A DNA stretch of 64,000 bases from positions 558,001 through 622,000 of the forward strand of contig WGOE01000002.1 in assembly GCA_016124195.1 (NCBI GenBank). The letters run 5' to 3'. This stretch comes from a bacterium (GTDB lineage: Bacteria > Pseudomonadota > Alphaproteobacteria > Rhodobacterales > Rhodobacteraceae). Below the pieces are notes generated by a model. It did no database searches. It was not told the origin of the DNA and worked only from the letters and a program-made list of their open reading frames with translations. Below, piece by piece: positions 44,846 to 53,690 of the stretch (position 1 is its first letter; the number at the start of each line of letters is the position of its first letter). Made by a program: the position numbers and the translations under genes.

Positions 44846-46177
44846 TCACTTGGTTTTGCTGCGGTAGATGTTGTCGACATAGACGGCGAGGACCAGAACC
44901 GCGCCCACCACCATGCTCTGGATCGAGGTGTCAAAGCCGATCAGCACCATCCCCGTGCGCAGGGATTCCATCACCAGCGCGCCGAGGATCGCGCCATAGA
45001 TCGTGCCGATGCCGCCGGCCAGCGAGGTGCCGCCGATCACGGCCGCGGCGATGACGTAAAGCTCGTCGAACTGGCCAAGCGCGTTGGTGGCCGAATTGAG
45101 ACGCGCCGAGGACACGACGGCCGACAGGCCCGCCAGCATCCCCATCAGGGCGAAGATCTGGACCAGCAGCCTCTTGGTGTTGATCCCGGCCAAAGCTGCA
45201 GCCTCGGGGTTGCCGCCGACGGCGAAGACATAGCGGCCGAACCGGGTGCGGGTCATCAGGAAGGTCATCACGATGCCGACGAAGGCAAGGATCAGCACCG
45301 GGATCGCGTAGCCATGGCTGATGAACAGGCCCTCGGGCGGCACGGTGATGTTGTGGGCCGCGGCGTAATTCTTCACGATGCCGACGGGCCAGGGATAGGC
45401 GTTGACCAGCAGCGTGGCGCCGAGGATCAACCCGCAGCCAAGCGCCGCCATGAAGGCCTCGGCCCAGATCGGGCGCAAGGCGAAGTCGTGCTTTTGCCGG
45501 TTGGCCCGGCTGGACCGCAGCATCAGCAAGACGCCGGCGCAACCCAGAAGCCCCACGATCCAGCTGCCCCAGAACCCGATGGCCCCGTAGGGCCCGCCGC
45601 CCAGCAGGGCGAAATCGGCATCCACCGGCGAGATCGTCTTGCCGTTGGCCACGAGAAAGGCTGCCCCGCGAAAGAACATCAACCCGCCCAGCGTCACGAT
45701 GAAGGACGGGATGCCGCGATAGGCGATCATCCAGCCGTTGAAGGCGCCGACCAGTGCCCCCAGTGCCATGCCGACGATGACCGTGACCACCCAGATCAGC
45801 GGACTGCCAAGCCCAAGGTACTGCGGCAGGATGTTGACCTGCAGCACGCCCATGATCATGGCGACAAAGCCCAGGACCGAGCCGACCGACAGATCGATGT
45901 TGCGCGTCACGATGATCAGCACCATGCCGGTCGCCATGATCCCGACCGACGAGGTCTGAACCGAAAGGTTCCACAGGTTGCGCGGCGTCAGGAACGCGCC
46001 GCCATCGCGAAAGATCGCGCCGTAAAGGTGAAAGCCCAGCCAGATGGCCAGCAGGGCGCCGGCCATGCCGAGGAGCCGCGTGTCGATCTCGGTGGCTTTC
46101 AGGAAGCGTTGCAACGCGCTGGCCGCAGCGTCGGCAGGCAAGCCCTGCGGAGCGGTCGGTCGGGTCTGATCGCTCAT
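44846..46177 (-). CDS. xylH: xylose ABC transporter permease
   Basis: An inner-membrane permease of the BPD_transp_2 family. It has 443 residues from ATG 46177, supported by AGGAGGAT upstream on the minus strand; a longer frame adds an unconserved leader. About ten to twelve hydrophobic segments are visible, with the family segments [15 protein letters not shown] and [15 protein letters not shown] and the C-terminal [19 protein letters not shown]. Second gene of the operon after xylF. Confidence 0.93.
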   Translation of the reverse strand: MSDQTRPTAPQGLPADAAASALQRFLKATEIDTRLLGMAGALLAIWLGFHLYGAIFRDGGAFLTPRNLWNLSVQTSSVGIMATGMVLIIVTRNIDLSVGSVLGFVAMIMGVLQVNILPQYLGLGSPLIWVVTVIVGMALGALVGAFNGWMIAYRGIPSFIVTLGGLMFFRGAAFLVANGKTISPVDADFALLGGGPYGAIGFWGSWIVGLLGCAGVLLMLRSSRANRQKHDFALRPIWAEAFMAALGCGLILGATLLVNAYPWPVGIVKNYAAAHNITVPPEGLFISHGYAIPVLILAFVGIVMTFLMTRTRFGRYVFAVGGNPEAAALAGINTKRLLVQIFALMGMLAGLSAVVSSARLNSATNALGQFDELYVIAAAVIGGTSLAGGIGTIYGAILGALVMESLRTGMVLIGFDTSIQSMVVGAVLVLAVYVDNIYRSKTK

Positions 46178-46298
46178 GCGCTCATCCTCCTCGTGATGGA
46201 ATTGTTGAAAAGCGCGGGTTGCGGCCCTTGGGTCGCGACATCCCGGATGGCGGGGTGCTGGCCCTGGCCTCTGGCTCGCCATGCGCCCGAAAATCAGA

Positions 46299-46326
46299 TC
46301 CGGCGCCACCTTGCGATGGCGCCGGA
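46299..46326 (-). terminator. xylF-xylH intercistronic hairpin
   Basis: TCCGGCGCCA (46299-46308), 8-base loop, TGGCGCCGGA (46317-46326): a perfect 10-base-pair stem 16 bases after the xylF stop, followed on the minus strand by TCTGATTTTC. Hairpins here commonly stabilise the binding-protein message and reduce readthrough into the permease gene. Confidence 0.6.
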
Positions 46327-46341
46327 GGTCAGATCAAAGCC

Positions 46342-47367
46342 TTACTTGCAGGCTGCCACGTCGGGCATCGCCCCTTCGCAGGCCTCGGCCTTGGTGATGT
46401 GACCGCCGTCGATGGCCAGGTTCAGCGTGTCCTTGGTCAGCGCGGTGGGGGTCAGAAGGATCGCATTCATCTCGATCTTCTTCGGGCCGTCAGAGAATTT
46501 CACCACGTTGGGGATCTTGTCCATCGCGGTGCCTTCGCCCAGGGCCGCGGCGATCTCGCCCGCGGCCTTGCCCAGAGCGCGGCTGTCCTTCCAGACCGAA
46601 ACGGTCTGCGTGCCACGCGCCACGCGGTTGATGGCGGCCTTGTCGCCGTCCTGCCCGCCCAAGGGCACCGTCAGGCCCTGCGCGGCCAGAGCCGCGGCAG
46701 CACCGCCGGCCATGCCGTCGTTTTCGGCCAGAACCGCGTCAACCTTGTTGTTGTTGGCGGTCAGGATCTGTTCCATGTTCTTCTGGGCATTCTCGGGCTT
46801 CCAGCCGTCCGAGAAGCTTTCGCCGACGATCTTGATATCGCCCTTCTTCACCGCATCGCCGATGACCGACATCATGCCCTGCAGCAGGAAGCCCGCGTTC
46901 GGGTCGCCCGGGTCGCCCTTGATGATGGCATAGTTGCCCTTGGGCTGCGCCTTCATCACTTCGGTGGCGATGATCTTGCCGACCTGGATGTTGTCGAAGG
47001 TCAGATAGAAGGTGCGGTTGTCCTCGATCAGGCGGTCATAGCCGATGACCGGAATGCCCTCGGCGGCGGCCTTTTCGATGGCCGGCCCGATCGCGTCCTT
47101 GTCCCAGGCGTTGATGATCAGGACATTGGCGCCCTGGCTGATCAGCGCGTCCACGTCATTGAGCTGCTTTTCCGAGGACGACTGGGCGTCGGCCGAAATA
47201 TAGGTGTCGCCAGCGGCTTCGATCGCGGCCTTCATTGCTGCTTCGTCGATCTTCCAGCGCTCTTCCTGGAAGCTTGCCCAGGACACGCCGATTTTCTTGC
47301 CATTGGCATAGGCTGCCGTTGAAAGACTGGTAGCCGCAAGAAGCGCGACCAAGAGTACCTTACGCAT
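46342..47367 (-). CDS. xylF: D-xylose ABC transporter substrate-binding protein
   Basis: A periplasmic sugar-binding protein, 341 residues, with the signal peptide MRKVLLVALLAATSLSTAAYA. The mature protein begins NGKKIGVSWASFQEERWKIDE, close to XylF. Binding segments include NVLIINAWDKDAIGP and VIGYDRLIEDNRTFYLTFDN, and the C-terminal lobe carries AVLAENDGMAGGA. It is the first gene of the operon and divergent from the ROK regulator. Confidence 0.95.
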   Translation of the reverse strand: MRKVLLVALLAATSLSTAAYANGKKIGVSWASFQEERWKIDEAAMKAAIEAAGDTYISADAQSSSEKQLNDVDALISQGANVLIINAWDKDAIGPAIEKAAAEGIPVIGYDRLIEDNRTFYLTFDNIQVGKIIATEVMKAQPKGNYAIIKGDPGDPNAGFLLQGMMSVIGDAVKKGDIKIVGESFSDGWKPENAQKNMEQILTANNNKVDAVLAENDGMAGGAAAALAAQGLTVPLGGQDGDKAAINRVARGTQTVSVWKDSRALGKAAGEIAAALGEGTAMDKIPNVVKFSDGPKKIEMNAILLTPTALTKDTLNLAIDGGHITKAEACEGAMPDVAACK

Positions 47368-47454
47368 TTAAATCCTCCCATGGATGCGGCCAGCGTATGG
47401 CCGTCCCCGCAGATTCGCCGGGACTGGCAGGAAATTGCCGTGATTAAATTCAGT

Positions 47455-47460
47455 TGTCAA
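47455..47460 (-). promoter_or_regulatory. possible -35 element of the xylF promoter
   Basis: On the minus strand, TTGACA (complement of 47455-47460) lies about 88 bases before the xylF start in an unusually AT-rich 40-base stretch of the xylF/ROK spacer. A matching -10 17 bases on (CAATTT) is weak. The AT-rich stretch is also the likeliest place for the ROK operator, but I see no clean inverted repeat. Confidence 0.35.
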
Positions 47461-47601
47461 AATAAAAATGATCCGCCAATCTGTCTCTGGCTGGAAACCG
47501 GGCGATTTCGTTGCCGCGATGCAGAAAGCGTGGCAGAAGTTATGACTGAGTGCCACAAGCGACGGTTGAAATGGCTGGTTTTTCGTTCGGGGTGTGAAGA
47601 A

Positions 47602-48879
47602 ATGCGCAGGGGATTGCCGGGATCATCGGGGGAAGAGGGGCGCATCGGCTGCGGCCCGCTGATTGCGCCATGGTCCGAACAGATGCGGCCCCTGCGCCAG
47701 CAGATCTTCGACCGGGTCCGCGCCTCGGGCCTGGTGGCAAGGGTGCAACTGGCCAAGGAACTGGGGGTCAGCCCCGCCTCGGTCACCACCATGACGAGCG
47801 AATTGATCGAGGCCGGGTTGATCGAAGAGGTGGCAGCGCCGCGCGACCTCGATTCGGGGCGCGGGCGTCCGGCGGTGGCGCTTGGCGTGCGGGGGGCCGC
47901 GCATTGTGTCGTGGGCATGAAGCTGTCGGACCGCGAACACACGGCCGTCGTGGTGGATTTCGCCGGCAACATGCTGGCCGATGACGCGATTGCGCGCGAT
48001 CCGGGCTCTGCAACGCTGTCGGACATGCTGGATGCGATCGAACACCTGCTGGACAAGGTCTGCGCCAAGGCCGGGATCGGGCGCACCGCGCTGTCGGCCG
48101 TGGGGATCGGCGTGCCGGGCTTTGTCGATCATGCCGAGGGGATGGTGCATTGGTCCTCGACCCTGGCCGAGCGCGCGGTGCCGCTGGCCGCCGCGGCGCA
48201 GGGCCGGATCGGTCTGCCGGTGACCATCGACAACGATGCCAATCTGGTGGCCCTGGCCGAGTTGTGGTTCGGCGCCGGCCGGTCGCTGCCCGATTTCGCC
48301 GTGGTGACCATAGAACATGGCGTCGGCATGGGCTTTGTGATGAACCACCGCATCTACCGCGGCGCGCAGCGGCTGGGGCTGGAACTGGGCCACACCAAGG
48401 TGCAACTGGACGGCGCGCTTTGCCGCTGCGGCCAGCGCGGCTGCCTTGAGGCCTATGTCGCCGACTATGCCCTCGCGCGTGAGGCGGTGACGGCGCTGAA
48501 CCTCAACCACCGGCAAAGCCCCTCGGTTCCGGTGCTTCTGGAAAGTCTTTATCAGCATGCCAAGGCCGGCAATGCCACGGCGCGGTCGATCTTTCGGCGG
48601 GCCGGGCGCTATCTGGCGCTGGGGTTGGCCAATGTGGTGAACCTCTTTGATCCAGCGCTGATCATCCTGTCGGGCGAGCGGATGAAATACGACTACCTCT
48701 ATGCCGCCGAGACTTTGGCCGAGATGCAGAATCTGGTGATCAACTCAGGTCGTCCGCAGCCGCCGATCGAGATTCACGCCTGGGGCGATCTGCTTTGGGC
48801 GCATGGCGCTGCGGCCCTGGCGCTGTCGGCCGTGACAGATCGCGCCCTGGCGGGGCAGAAAGAGATGGCCGCTCAATAA
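47602..48879 (+). CDS. xylR: ROK family transcriptional regulator, probable xylose repressor
   Basis: A repressor of 425 residues from ATG 47602 (the frame is open to 47380, but that part overlaps the promoter region). The N-terminal winged helix is QIFDRVRASGLVARVQLAKE followed by LGVSPASVTTM. The ROK sugar-kinase fold shows GIGVPGFVDHAEG, NDANLVALAE and the zinc motif CRCGQRGCLE. Divergence from xylF makes control of the xyl operon by xylose likely; this is inference from position. Confidence 0.85.
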   Translation: MRRGLPGSSGEEGRIGCGPLIAPWSEQMRPLRQQIFDRVRASGLVARVQLAKELGVSPASVTTMTSELIEAGLIEEVAAPRDLDSGRGRPAVALGVRGAAHCVVGMKLSDREHTAVVVDFAGNMLADDAIARDPGSATLSDMLDAIEHLLDKVCAKAGIGRTALSAVGIGVPGFVDHAEGMVHWSSTLAERAVPLAAAAQGRIGLPVTIDNDANLVALAELWFGAGRSLPDFAVVTIEHGVGMGFVMNHRIYRGAQRLGLELGHTKVQLDGALCRCGQRGCLEAYVADYALAREAVTALNLNHRQSPSVPVLLESLYQHAKAGNATARSIFRRAGRYLALGLANVVNLFDPALIILSGERMKYDYLYAAETLAEMQNLVINSGRPQPPIEIHAWGDLLWAHGAAALALSAVTDRALAGQKEMAAQ

Positions 48880-48947
48880 CTTGCAAACCCGACCCTGATC
48901 AGGCGGCAAAGGCTTTACCGCTGCGGATGGCCTTGCTACCTTTGGCC

Positions 48948-48972
48948 TGTGCGGTTGCGGTTGCGGTTGCGG
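48948..48972 (+). repeat. hexanucleotide tract (GCGGTT)n before the hydrolase gene
   Basis: Three exact GCGGTT units plus a degenerate one (GCGGGT) lie just upstream of the next gene's start codon and ribosome-binding site. Slippage here would alter the leader, not the protein. Confidence 0.7.
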
Positions 48973-48985
48973 GTGTCAGGGGGCG

Positions 48986-49987
48986 GTGTTGAGCGATAGC
49001 GATCGCATTCTCTACGACCAGGGGCATTACCGCATCGTCCAGCACGGACCGCTGGACCATGCGGTGACGATTGTCGGTTTCCAGAACCTCAGGCCCGAGC
49101 CGCCCGTGCTGGAGCGCGAATTTCCCAAGCCCTTCCTGACGCCCACGCTGCGGTCCTCGGGCGCCCCGGTGAACTATGTCTCATTCCTCGTCAGCCGCAA
49201 CACCTGGTATTGCGATGCCGCCGCCGAAGTGGCGGCGCAGGCGCTGCGGGCCCAGATCGCCGGCACGCGCGTCGTCACTTATGGCAGTTCGATGGGCGGG
49301 TTCGGCGCGATCAACATGTCGGGCGTTCTGGATGCGGAACTGTTCATCGCCTTCGCCCCGCAGGCCACCACCGCGCGGCCCTTCATCAAGGCGATCCGCG
49401 ACGGCCAGTTCGGCACCTACCTCGATCCTTACGTTCAGCATGACGAACACATGATGGCGGGCGAGTTGATGGACCGCGAGGGCGTGATCTTCGTCGATCC
49501 CAGCCATACCGCCGATGCCGCGCATGCAAGCCTCGCGGCCTCGATGACGCGGGCGCGAATCGTCAACGTGCCGCATGTGGGTCATGGCGTGGTGCGGTCG
49601 CTGACCCGGATCCTGCCCATGCGCGAGGTCTTTCAGGACATCGCGGACCGGACCTTCGATGTGGTCAGGCTGCGCCGTACCATTCTTGAACGCCGCACCC
49701 GGATTCCGGAATATCTTGCGGCGCGTCCCGAACATTTCGCAGCCTTTCTGGACATTTGCCGTAAAGACGCGGCAGACCTGTCACCCAAGCCCTTCCTCAA
49801 CGCGGCGCTGACGCTTGGGCTTTACCGCCACCGGCTGGAGCTTGGCGGCCTGACCTGGCGCGAGGCCGCGGATTTTCTGATCCGTGTGATCGACGACCGC
49901 GGCACCAGCTGGAACGAGGCCGAAGTGATCATGAAAGACAAGGCCAGGGCCCAGCTGGCCGACCTGCGCGACCAGCGGCCGGCGTGA
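48986..49987 (+). CDS. alpha/beta hydrolase fold protein
   Basis: A 333-residue protein with the nucleophile elbow GSSMGGFGAI near residue 100 and a candidate catalytic histidine in VPHVGHGVVRSL. The first half contains DHAVTIVGFQNL and NYVSFLVSRNTWYCD, a layout seen in bacterial proteins of unknown substrate; the C-terminal 120 residues are helical. The start may be GTG 48986 or TTG 48989: AGGGGG at 48978-48983 fits the TTG spacing better. Function not assignable. It is convergent with iolE. Confidence 0.7.
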   Translation: MLSDSDRILYDQGHYRIVQHGPLDHAVTIVGFQNLRPEPPVLEREFPKPFLTPTLRSSGAPVNYVSFLVSRNTWYCDAAAEVAAQALRAQIAGTRVVTYGSSMGGFGAINMSGVLDAELFIAFAPQATTARPFIKAIRDGQFGTYLDPYVQHDEHMMAGELMDREGVIFVDPSHTADAAHASLAASMTRARIVNVPHVGHGVVRSLTRILPMREVFQDIADRTFDVVRLRRTILERRTRIPEYLAARPEHFAAFLDICRKDAADLSPKPFLNAALTLGLYRHRLELGGLTWREAADFLIRVIDDRGTSWNEAEVIMKDKARAQLADLRDQRPA

Positions 49988-50011
49988 TGCAACGCCGGCC
50001 GTTCGATCCGC

Positions 50012-50911
50012 TCAGACGACCTGATAGCCGGCCGCCGCCATCACGCGGTGCAGTTCCTTGTTGCCCTTGGTCGACCATTCCAGCGGGGGGGCCTTCTTCG
50101 GGTCCTGCTCGGCCTCGACGACGAACCAGCCCTCATAGCCGTAAGACGCCAGCCGCTTGACGATCGCCTCGAAATCCAGCGAGCCGTCGCCCGGCACGGT
50201 GAAGGCGCCCTTGACCACGGCGTCAAGGAAGCTTTCCTTCGTGCGGTCAAGCGCATTGATCACCTCCATCCGCACGTCCTTGGTGTGGACATGGGTGATA
50301 CGGGCGTGATGGTTGTCGATTGCGCGCAGGCAGTCGCCGCCGGCAAAGGCGAGGTGCCCCGCGTCAAACAGCAGCGGAATGCCCGCGCCCGAATGTTTCA
50401 TGAAGAGGTCCAGCTCGGCCTCGGTCTCGATCACGGCGGCCATGTGGTGGTGATAGGACAGCGGCATGCCCTGTTCGGCGCACCATTCGCCGAACTTCGT
50501 CATGTTGCGCGCATAGACCTTGATCTGCGCTTCATCCAGTTTCGGCTTTGTCGCCAGGGGTTTGGAGCGGTCGCCCTGGACAGAGCGCGCCACCTCGCCG
50601 TAAACGATGCAGGGCGCCTTGGCCGCGATGAACAGGTCCATCTGGGCGCGGATGCGGTCCTTGTTCTCTTCCAGATCGCCCTCGAGCACGGTTCCCGAGA
50701 ACCAGCCGCCGCAGACCGACATGTTGTAGGCGGCAAGGATCGGGCCAAGCTCGTCGATGTTCATCGGAAAGCGCCTGCCGGTCTCCATCCCGGTGTAGCC
50801 CGCGACCGAAGCCTGGCGCAGGCATTCCTCAAGGCTCACATCGTCAGAGAGTTCCACCAGATCGTCGTTCCACCAGCAGATCGGGGAAATCCCCAGTTTG
50901 GCTTTCAGCAT
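50012..50911 (-). CDS. iolE: myo-inosose-2 dehydratase-like protein
   Basis: A TIM-barrel protein of 299 residues from ATG 50911 (GAAGGTG upstream; ATG 50932 would add seven residues). The pattern LGISPICWWNDDLVEL, GYTGMETGRRFP, YHHHMAAVIETEAEL, FDAGHLAFAGGD, HTKDVR and VVEAEQDPKKAPP matches IolE, which dehydrates 2-keto-myo-inositol. No other iol gene is in the window, so it may serve a scattered inositol pathway or a related sugar. Confidence 0.85.
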   Translation of the reverse strand: MLKAKLGISPICWWNDDLVELSDDVSLEECLRQASVAGYTGMETGRRFPMNIDELGPILAAYNMSVCGGWFSGTVLEGDLEENKDRIRAQMDLFIAAKAPCIVYGEVARSVQGDRSKPLATKPKLDEAQIKVYARNMTKFGEWCAEQGMPLSYHHHMAAVIETEAELDLFMKHSGAGIPLLFDAGHLAFAGGDCLRAIDNHHARITHVHTKDVRMEVINALDRTKESFLDAVVKGAFTVPGDGSLDFEAIVKRLASYGYEGWFVVEAEQDPKKAPPLEWSTKGNKELHRVMAAAGYQVV

Positions 50912-51149
50912 CGCAGCACCTTCGGGTTTCATGGCTGCCTTGCCCTAGCGCCAGCGGGCTTTTGCGGCAAGCGACTTGGATGGGCGTCCTGGCCCGATTT
51001 GACGAAACTTCGGCAAGGCTGCAGGGTGGTTCGCAGGAAAACCACGCCGGATCAGGGCCTTGCGATTTGCGGTGCTGGGCTGCACGCTTGGCCCCTTGCG
51101 CTGGCGGGGGGGCCGCCTATGCTGGTTGACCCTTGGATTGGAGAGTCTC

Positions 51150-53462
51150 ATGTCCGCACCGCCGCGTCCCATCGCCCAGATCATTGCCGGTGAAATCGGG
51201 GCGGCACCCGGGCAGGTCACGGCGGCGGTCGAGCTTCTGGACGGCGGGGCCACGGTGCCCTTCATCGCACGCTATCGCAAGGAGGTGACCGGGGGCCTTG
51301 ATGACACCCAACTGCGCCTTCTGGCCGAAAGGCTGGTCTATCTGCGCGAGTTGCAGGCGCGGCGTGAGGCGATTTCCGCCTCGATAACCGAGCAGGGCAA
51401 GATGACCGAGGCGCTGGCCAAGGCGATTGCGGGGGCGGCCACCAAGGCGGAACTGGAGGACCTTTACCTGCCCTACAAACCCAAGCGGCGCACCAAGGCG
51501 ATGATCGCGCGCGAATTGGGCTTGCAGGGCCTGGCTGACGCCATCCTGGCCGACCGCGGCCGCGATCCGGTGGCGCTGGCCGCGGGGTTCCTGCGCGAGG
51601 GGGTGGCCGATGCCAAGGCCGCGCTGGAGGGCGCGCGCGACATCCTGGCTGAAGGGCTGGCCGAGAATGCCGACCTTCTGGGGCGCCTGCGCGCCCATAT
51701 GAAACAGGTGGCGCGGCTGGTGTCGAAAGGCGTGGCCGGCAAGGAGACCGAGGGGGCCAAATTCTCGGATTACTTCGCGCATTCAGAGGTTTGGGCCTCG
51801 GCGCCAAGCCACCGCGTGCTGGCGATGCTGCGTGGGCAGAACGAAGGCTTTCTGGCGCTGGAGATCGAGGTCGATCCCGAGGCGCCCAAGGGCGAGAGCC
51901 CCTGCGAGCGGGCTTGCGGCGCGGCTTTGGGGGCGGCCGGGCGGGGCCCGGGCGATGTCTGGTTGCGCGAGGCCGCGGCCTGGGCCTGGCGCATCAAGCT
52001 GCGCACCAGCCTGACGCTGGACCTGATGGCCGAGATGCGCGAGCGGGCCGAGGCCGAGGCGATCCGGGTCTTTGCGCGGAATTTGAAAGATCTGTTGTTG
52101 GCGGCTCCGGCAGGGGGGAAGGCCACGATGGGGCTCGATCCCGGGATCAGGACCGGGGTCAAGGTGGCGGTTGTGGATGCGACGGGCAAGGTTCTGGCGA
52201 CCGACACAGTCTACCCCTTCCAGCCCAAGAATGAGTTAAGAGCCGCTCAGGTCACGCTGGCCCGGCTGATCGGGGCGCATGGCGTCAAGCTGATCTCGAT
52301 CGGCAATGGCACGGCGAGCCGTGAGACCGAAAAGATGGTGGCCGACATGCTGGCAGTGCTGCCCGGCGACAAGCCGGTCAAGGTGATCGTCAGCGAGGCG
52401 GGGGCCTCGGTCTATTCGGCCTCGGAACTGGCGGCCAGGGAGTTTCCCGATCTGGACGTGTCCCTGCGCGGGGCGGTCAGCATCGCGCGCCGCCTGCAGG
52501 ACCCTCTGGCCGAACTGGTCAAGATCGAGCCCAAGGCGATCGGCGTCGGGCAATATCAACATGATGTGGATCAGGGCCGGTTGGGCAGCAGCCTTGGTGA
52601 GGTGGTCGAGGACGCGGTGAATGCGGTGGGGGTGGAGTTGAACACGGCCTCGGCCCCCTTGCTGGCCCGCGTCTCGGGCCTTTCGGCGGGTCTGGCGGGG
52701 GCGATCGTGGCGCACCGCGATGCCAACGGGCCGTTCAAGACGCGCAAGGACCTCTTGAAAGTCGCGCGGCTTGGCCCCAAGGCCTATGAGCAGGCCGCGG
52801 GTTTCCTGCGCATCCGCGGCGGGGCGGAGCCCTTGGACGCCTCGTCCGTTCACCCTGAAGCCTATGATCTGGCGAGGAAAATCGTTGCGGCCTGCGGGCG
52901 CGACATTCGCGCGATCATGGGCGACAGCGCGACGCTGGCGCGGCTTGACCCGCGGGCCTTTGTCGACGACCGCTTCGGCCTGCCCACGGTCAAGGACATC
53001 CTGGCCGAACTGGAAAAGCCCGGCCGCGACCCGAGGCCGGAATTCCGCACCGCGACCTTTGCCGAGGGCGTCAACGAGATCAAGGACTTGAAGCCCGGCA
53101 TGCTCTTGGAAGGCACGGTGACCAATGTCGCGGCCTTTGGCGCTTTCGTCGATATCGGCGTGCATCAGGACGGGCTTGTCCATGTCAGCCAATTGGCCGA
53201 CCGTTTCGTGCGCGATCCGCATGAAGTGGTCAAGGCGGGCGATGTGGTGCAGGTGCGGGTGGTGGAGGTCGATGCGGCGCGCAAGCGCATCGGCCTGACC
53301 ATGAAGAAGGATTCCGCCGAAGCCCGCGACGCGGTGCGCGAGCGGGGCGCGCCGCCGGCCAAGGGCAAGCCGGGGCCGATGCAGGCGCGGCCGCCCGCCG
53401 CGGCGCCGGCGTCCGGCGGGGCTTTCGCCGATGCGCTGAAGGGCAAGTTCCCGGGGCGCTAA
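51150..53462 (+). CDS. tex: Tex family RNA-binding transcription accessory protein
   Basis: A 770-residue protein. The N-terminal helical region starts [12 protein letters not shown], with [18 protein letters not shown]. The YqgF-like RNase H fold holds [18 protein letters not shown] near residue 325. Helix-hairpin-helix segments follow, and the S1 RNA-binding domain is at 645-720 ([20 protein letters not shown]). ATG 51150 has GGAGAG upstream. Tex is a widespread protein linked to transcription and toxin expression; single gene here. Confidence 0.95.
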   Translation: MSAPPRPIAQIIAGEIGAAPGQVTAAVELLDGGATVPFIARYRKEVTGGLDDTQLRLLAERLVYLRELQARREAISASITEQGKMTEALAKAIAGAATKAELEDLYLPYKPKRRTKAMIARELGLQGLADAILADRGRDPVALAAGFLREGVADAKAALEGARDILAEGLAENADLLGRLRAHMKQVARLVSKGVAGKETEGAKFSDYFAHSEVWASAPSHRVLAMLRGQNEGFLALEIEVDPEAPKGESPCERACGAALGAAGRGPGDVWLREAAAWAWRIKLRTSLTLDLMAEMRERAEAEAIRVFARNLKDLLLAAPAGGKATMGLDPGIRTGVKVAVVDATGKVLATDTVYPFQPKNELRAAQVTLARLIGAHGVKLISIGNGTASRETEKMVADMLAVLPGDKPVKVIVSEAGASVYSASELAAREFPDLDVSLRGAVSIARRLQDPLAELVKIEPKAIGVGQYQHDVDQGRLGSSLGEVVEDAVNAVGVELNTASAPLLARVSGLSAGLAGAIVAHRDANGPFKTRKDLLKVARLGPKAYEQAAGFLRIRGGAEPLDASSVHPEAYDLARKIVAACGRDIRAIMGDSATLARLDPRAFVDDRFGLPTVKDILAELEKPGRDPRPEFRTATFAEGVNEIKDLKPGMLLEGTVTNVAAFGAFVDIGVHQDGLVHVSQLADRFVRDPHEVVKAGDVVQVRVVEVDAARKRIGLTMKKDSAEARDAVRERGAPPAKGKPGPMQARPPAAAPASGGAFADALKGKFPGR

Positions 53463-53486
53463 ACCCCTCTGGGCGCTGGATTAACC

Positions 53487-53506
53487 CCGCGGCCTCGCGC
53501 GGTTTT
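53487..53506 (+). terminator. probable terminator of tex
   Basis: CCGCG, 6-base loop, CGCGG, then TTTT, 25 bases after the tex stop. The stem is short but GC-only. Confidence 0.5.
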
Positions 53507-53518
53507 CCAGTCTGCAAG

Positions 53519-53565
53519 GCGTCTTCTTTCCGTCTTCATTGCGTCTTTACGCGCGTGGAGACGAA
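53519..53565. repeat. 11-bp phased CGTCT motifs plus an inverted AGACG
   Basis: CGTCT starts at 53520, 53531 and 53542, again 11 bases apart, and an inverted AGACG lies at 53559. It contains the reverse complement of 24376-24394 (53519-53537) and the same-strand copy of 24359-24373 (53551-53565). It sits in the tex/tldD convergent spacer, next to GTTAAC. Confidence 0.82.
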
Positions 53566-53630
53566 GGATCGTTAACCTTTGCCCGCGAATCAGTATCCGG
53601 CGCCAGCCAAGGGCAACGGGAGGTCCGTGG

Positions 53631-53689
53631 GTAGGATGGGCAATCTGCCCATCTTCGCGGCCACGATGGGCAGATTGCCCATCCTACCT
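53631..53689. repeat. inverted pair of GATGGGCA palindromes between convergent tex and tldD
   Basis: Unit A at 53631-53655 and unit B at 53664-53689 are inverted copies with an 8-base gap. This is the same arrangement as 37261-37316, and again lies between two convergent genes; it ends 2 bases from the tldD stop codon. Confidence 0.9.
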
Positions 53690-53690
53690 T

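Noticed and set aside
47380-47601. N-terminal extension of the ROK regulator
   Set aside because: It would overlap the xylF promoter region and precedes the conserved winged helix with unconserved residues.
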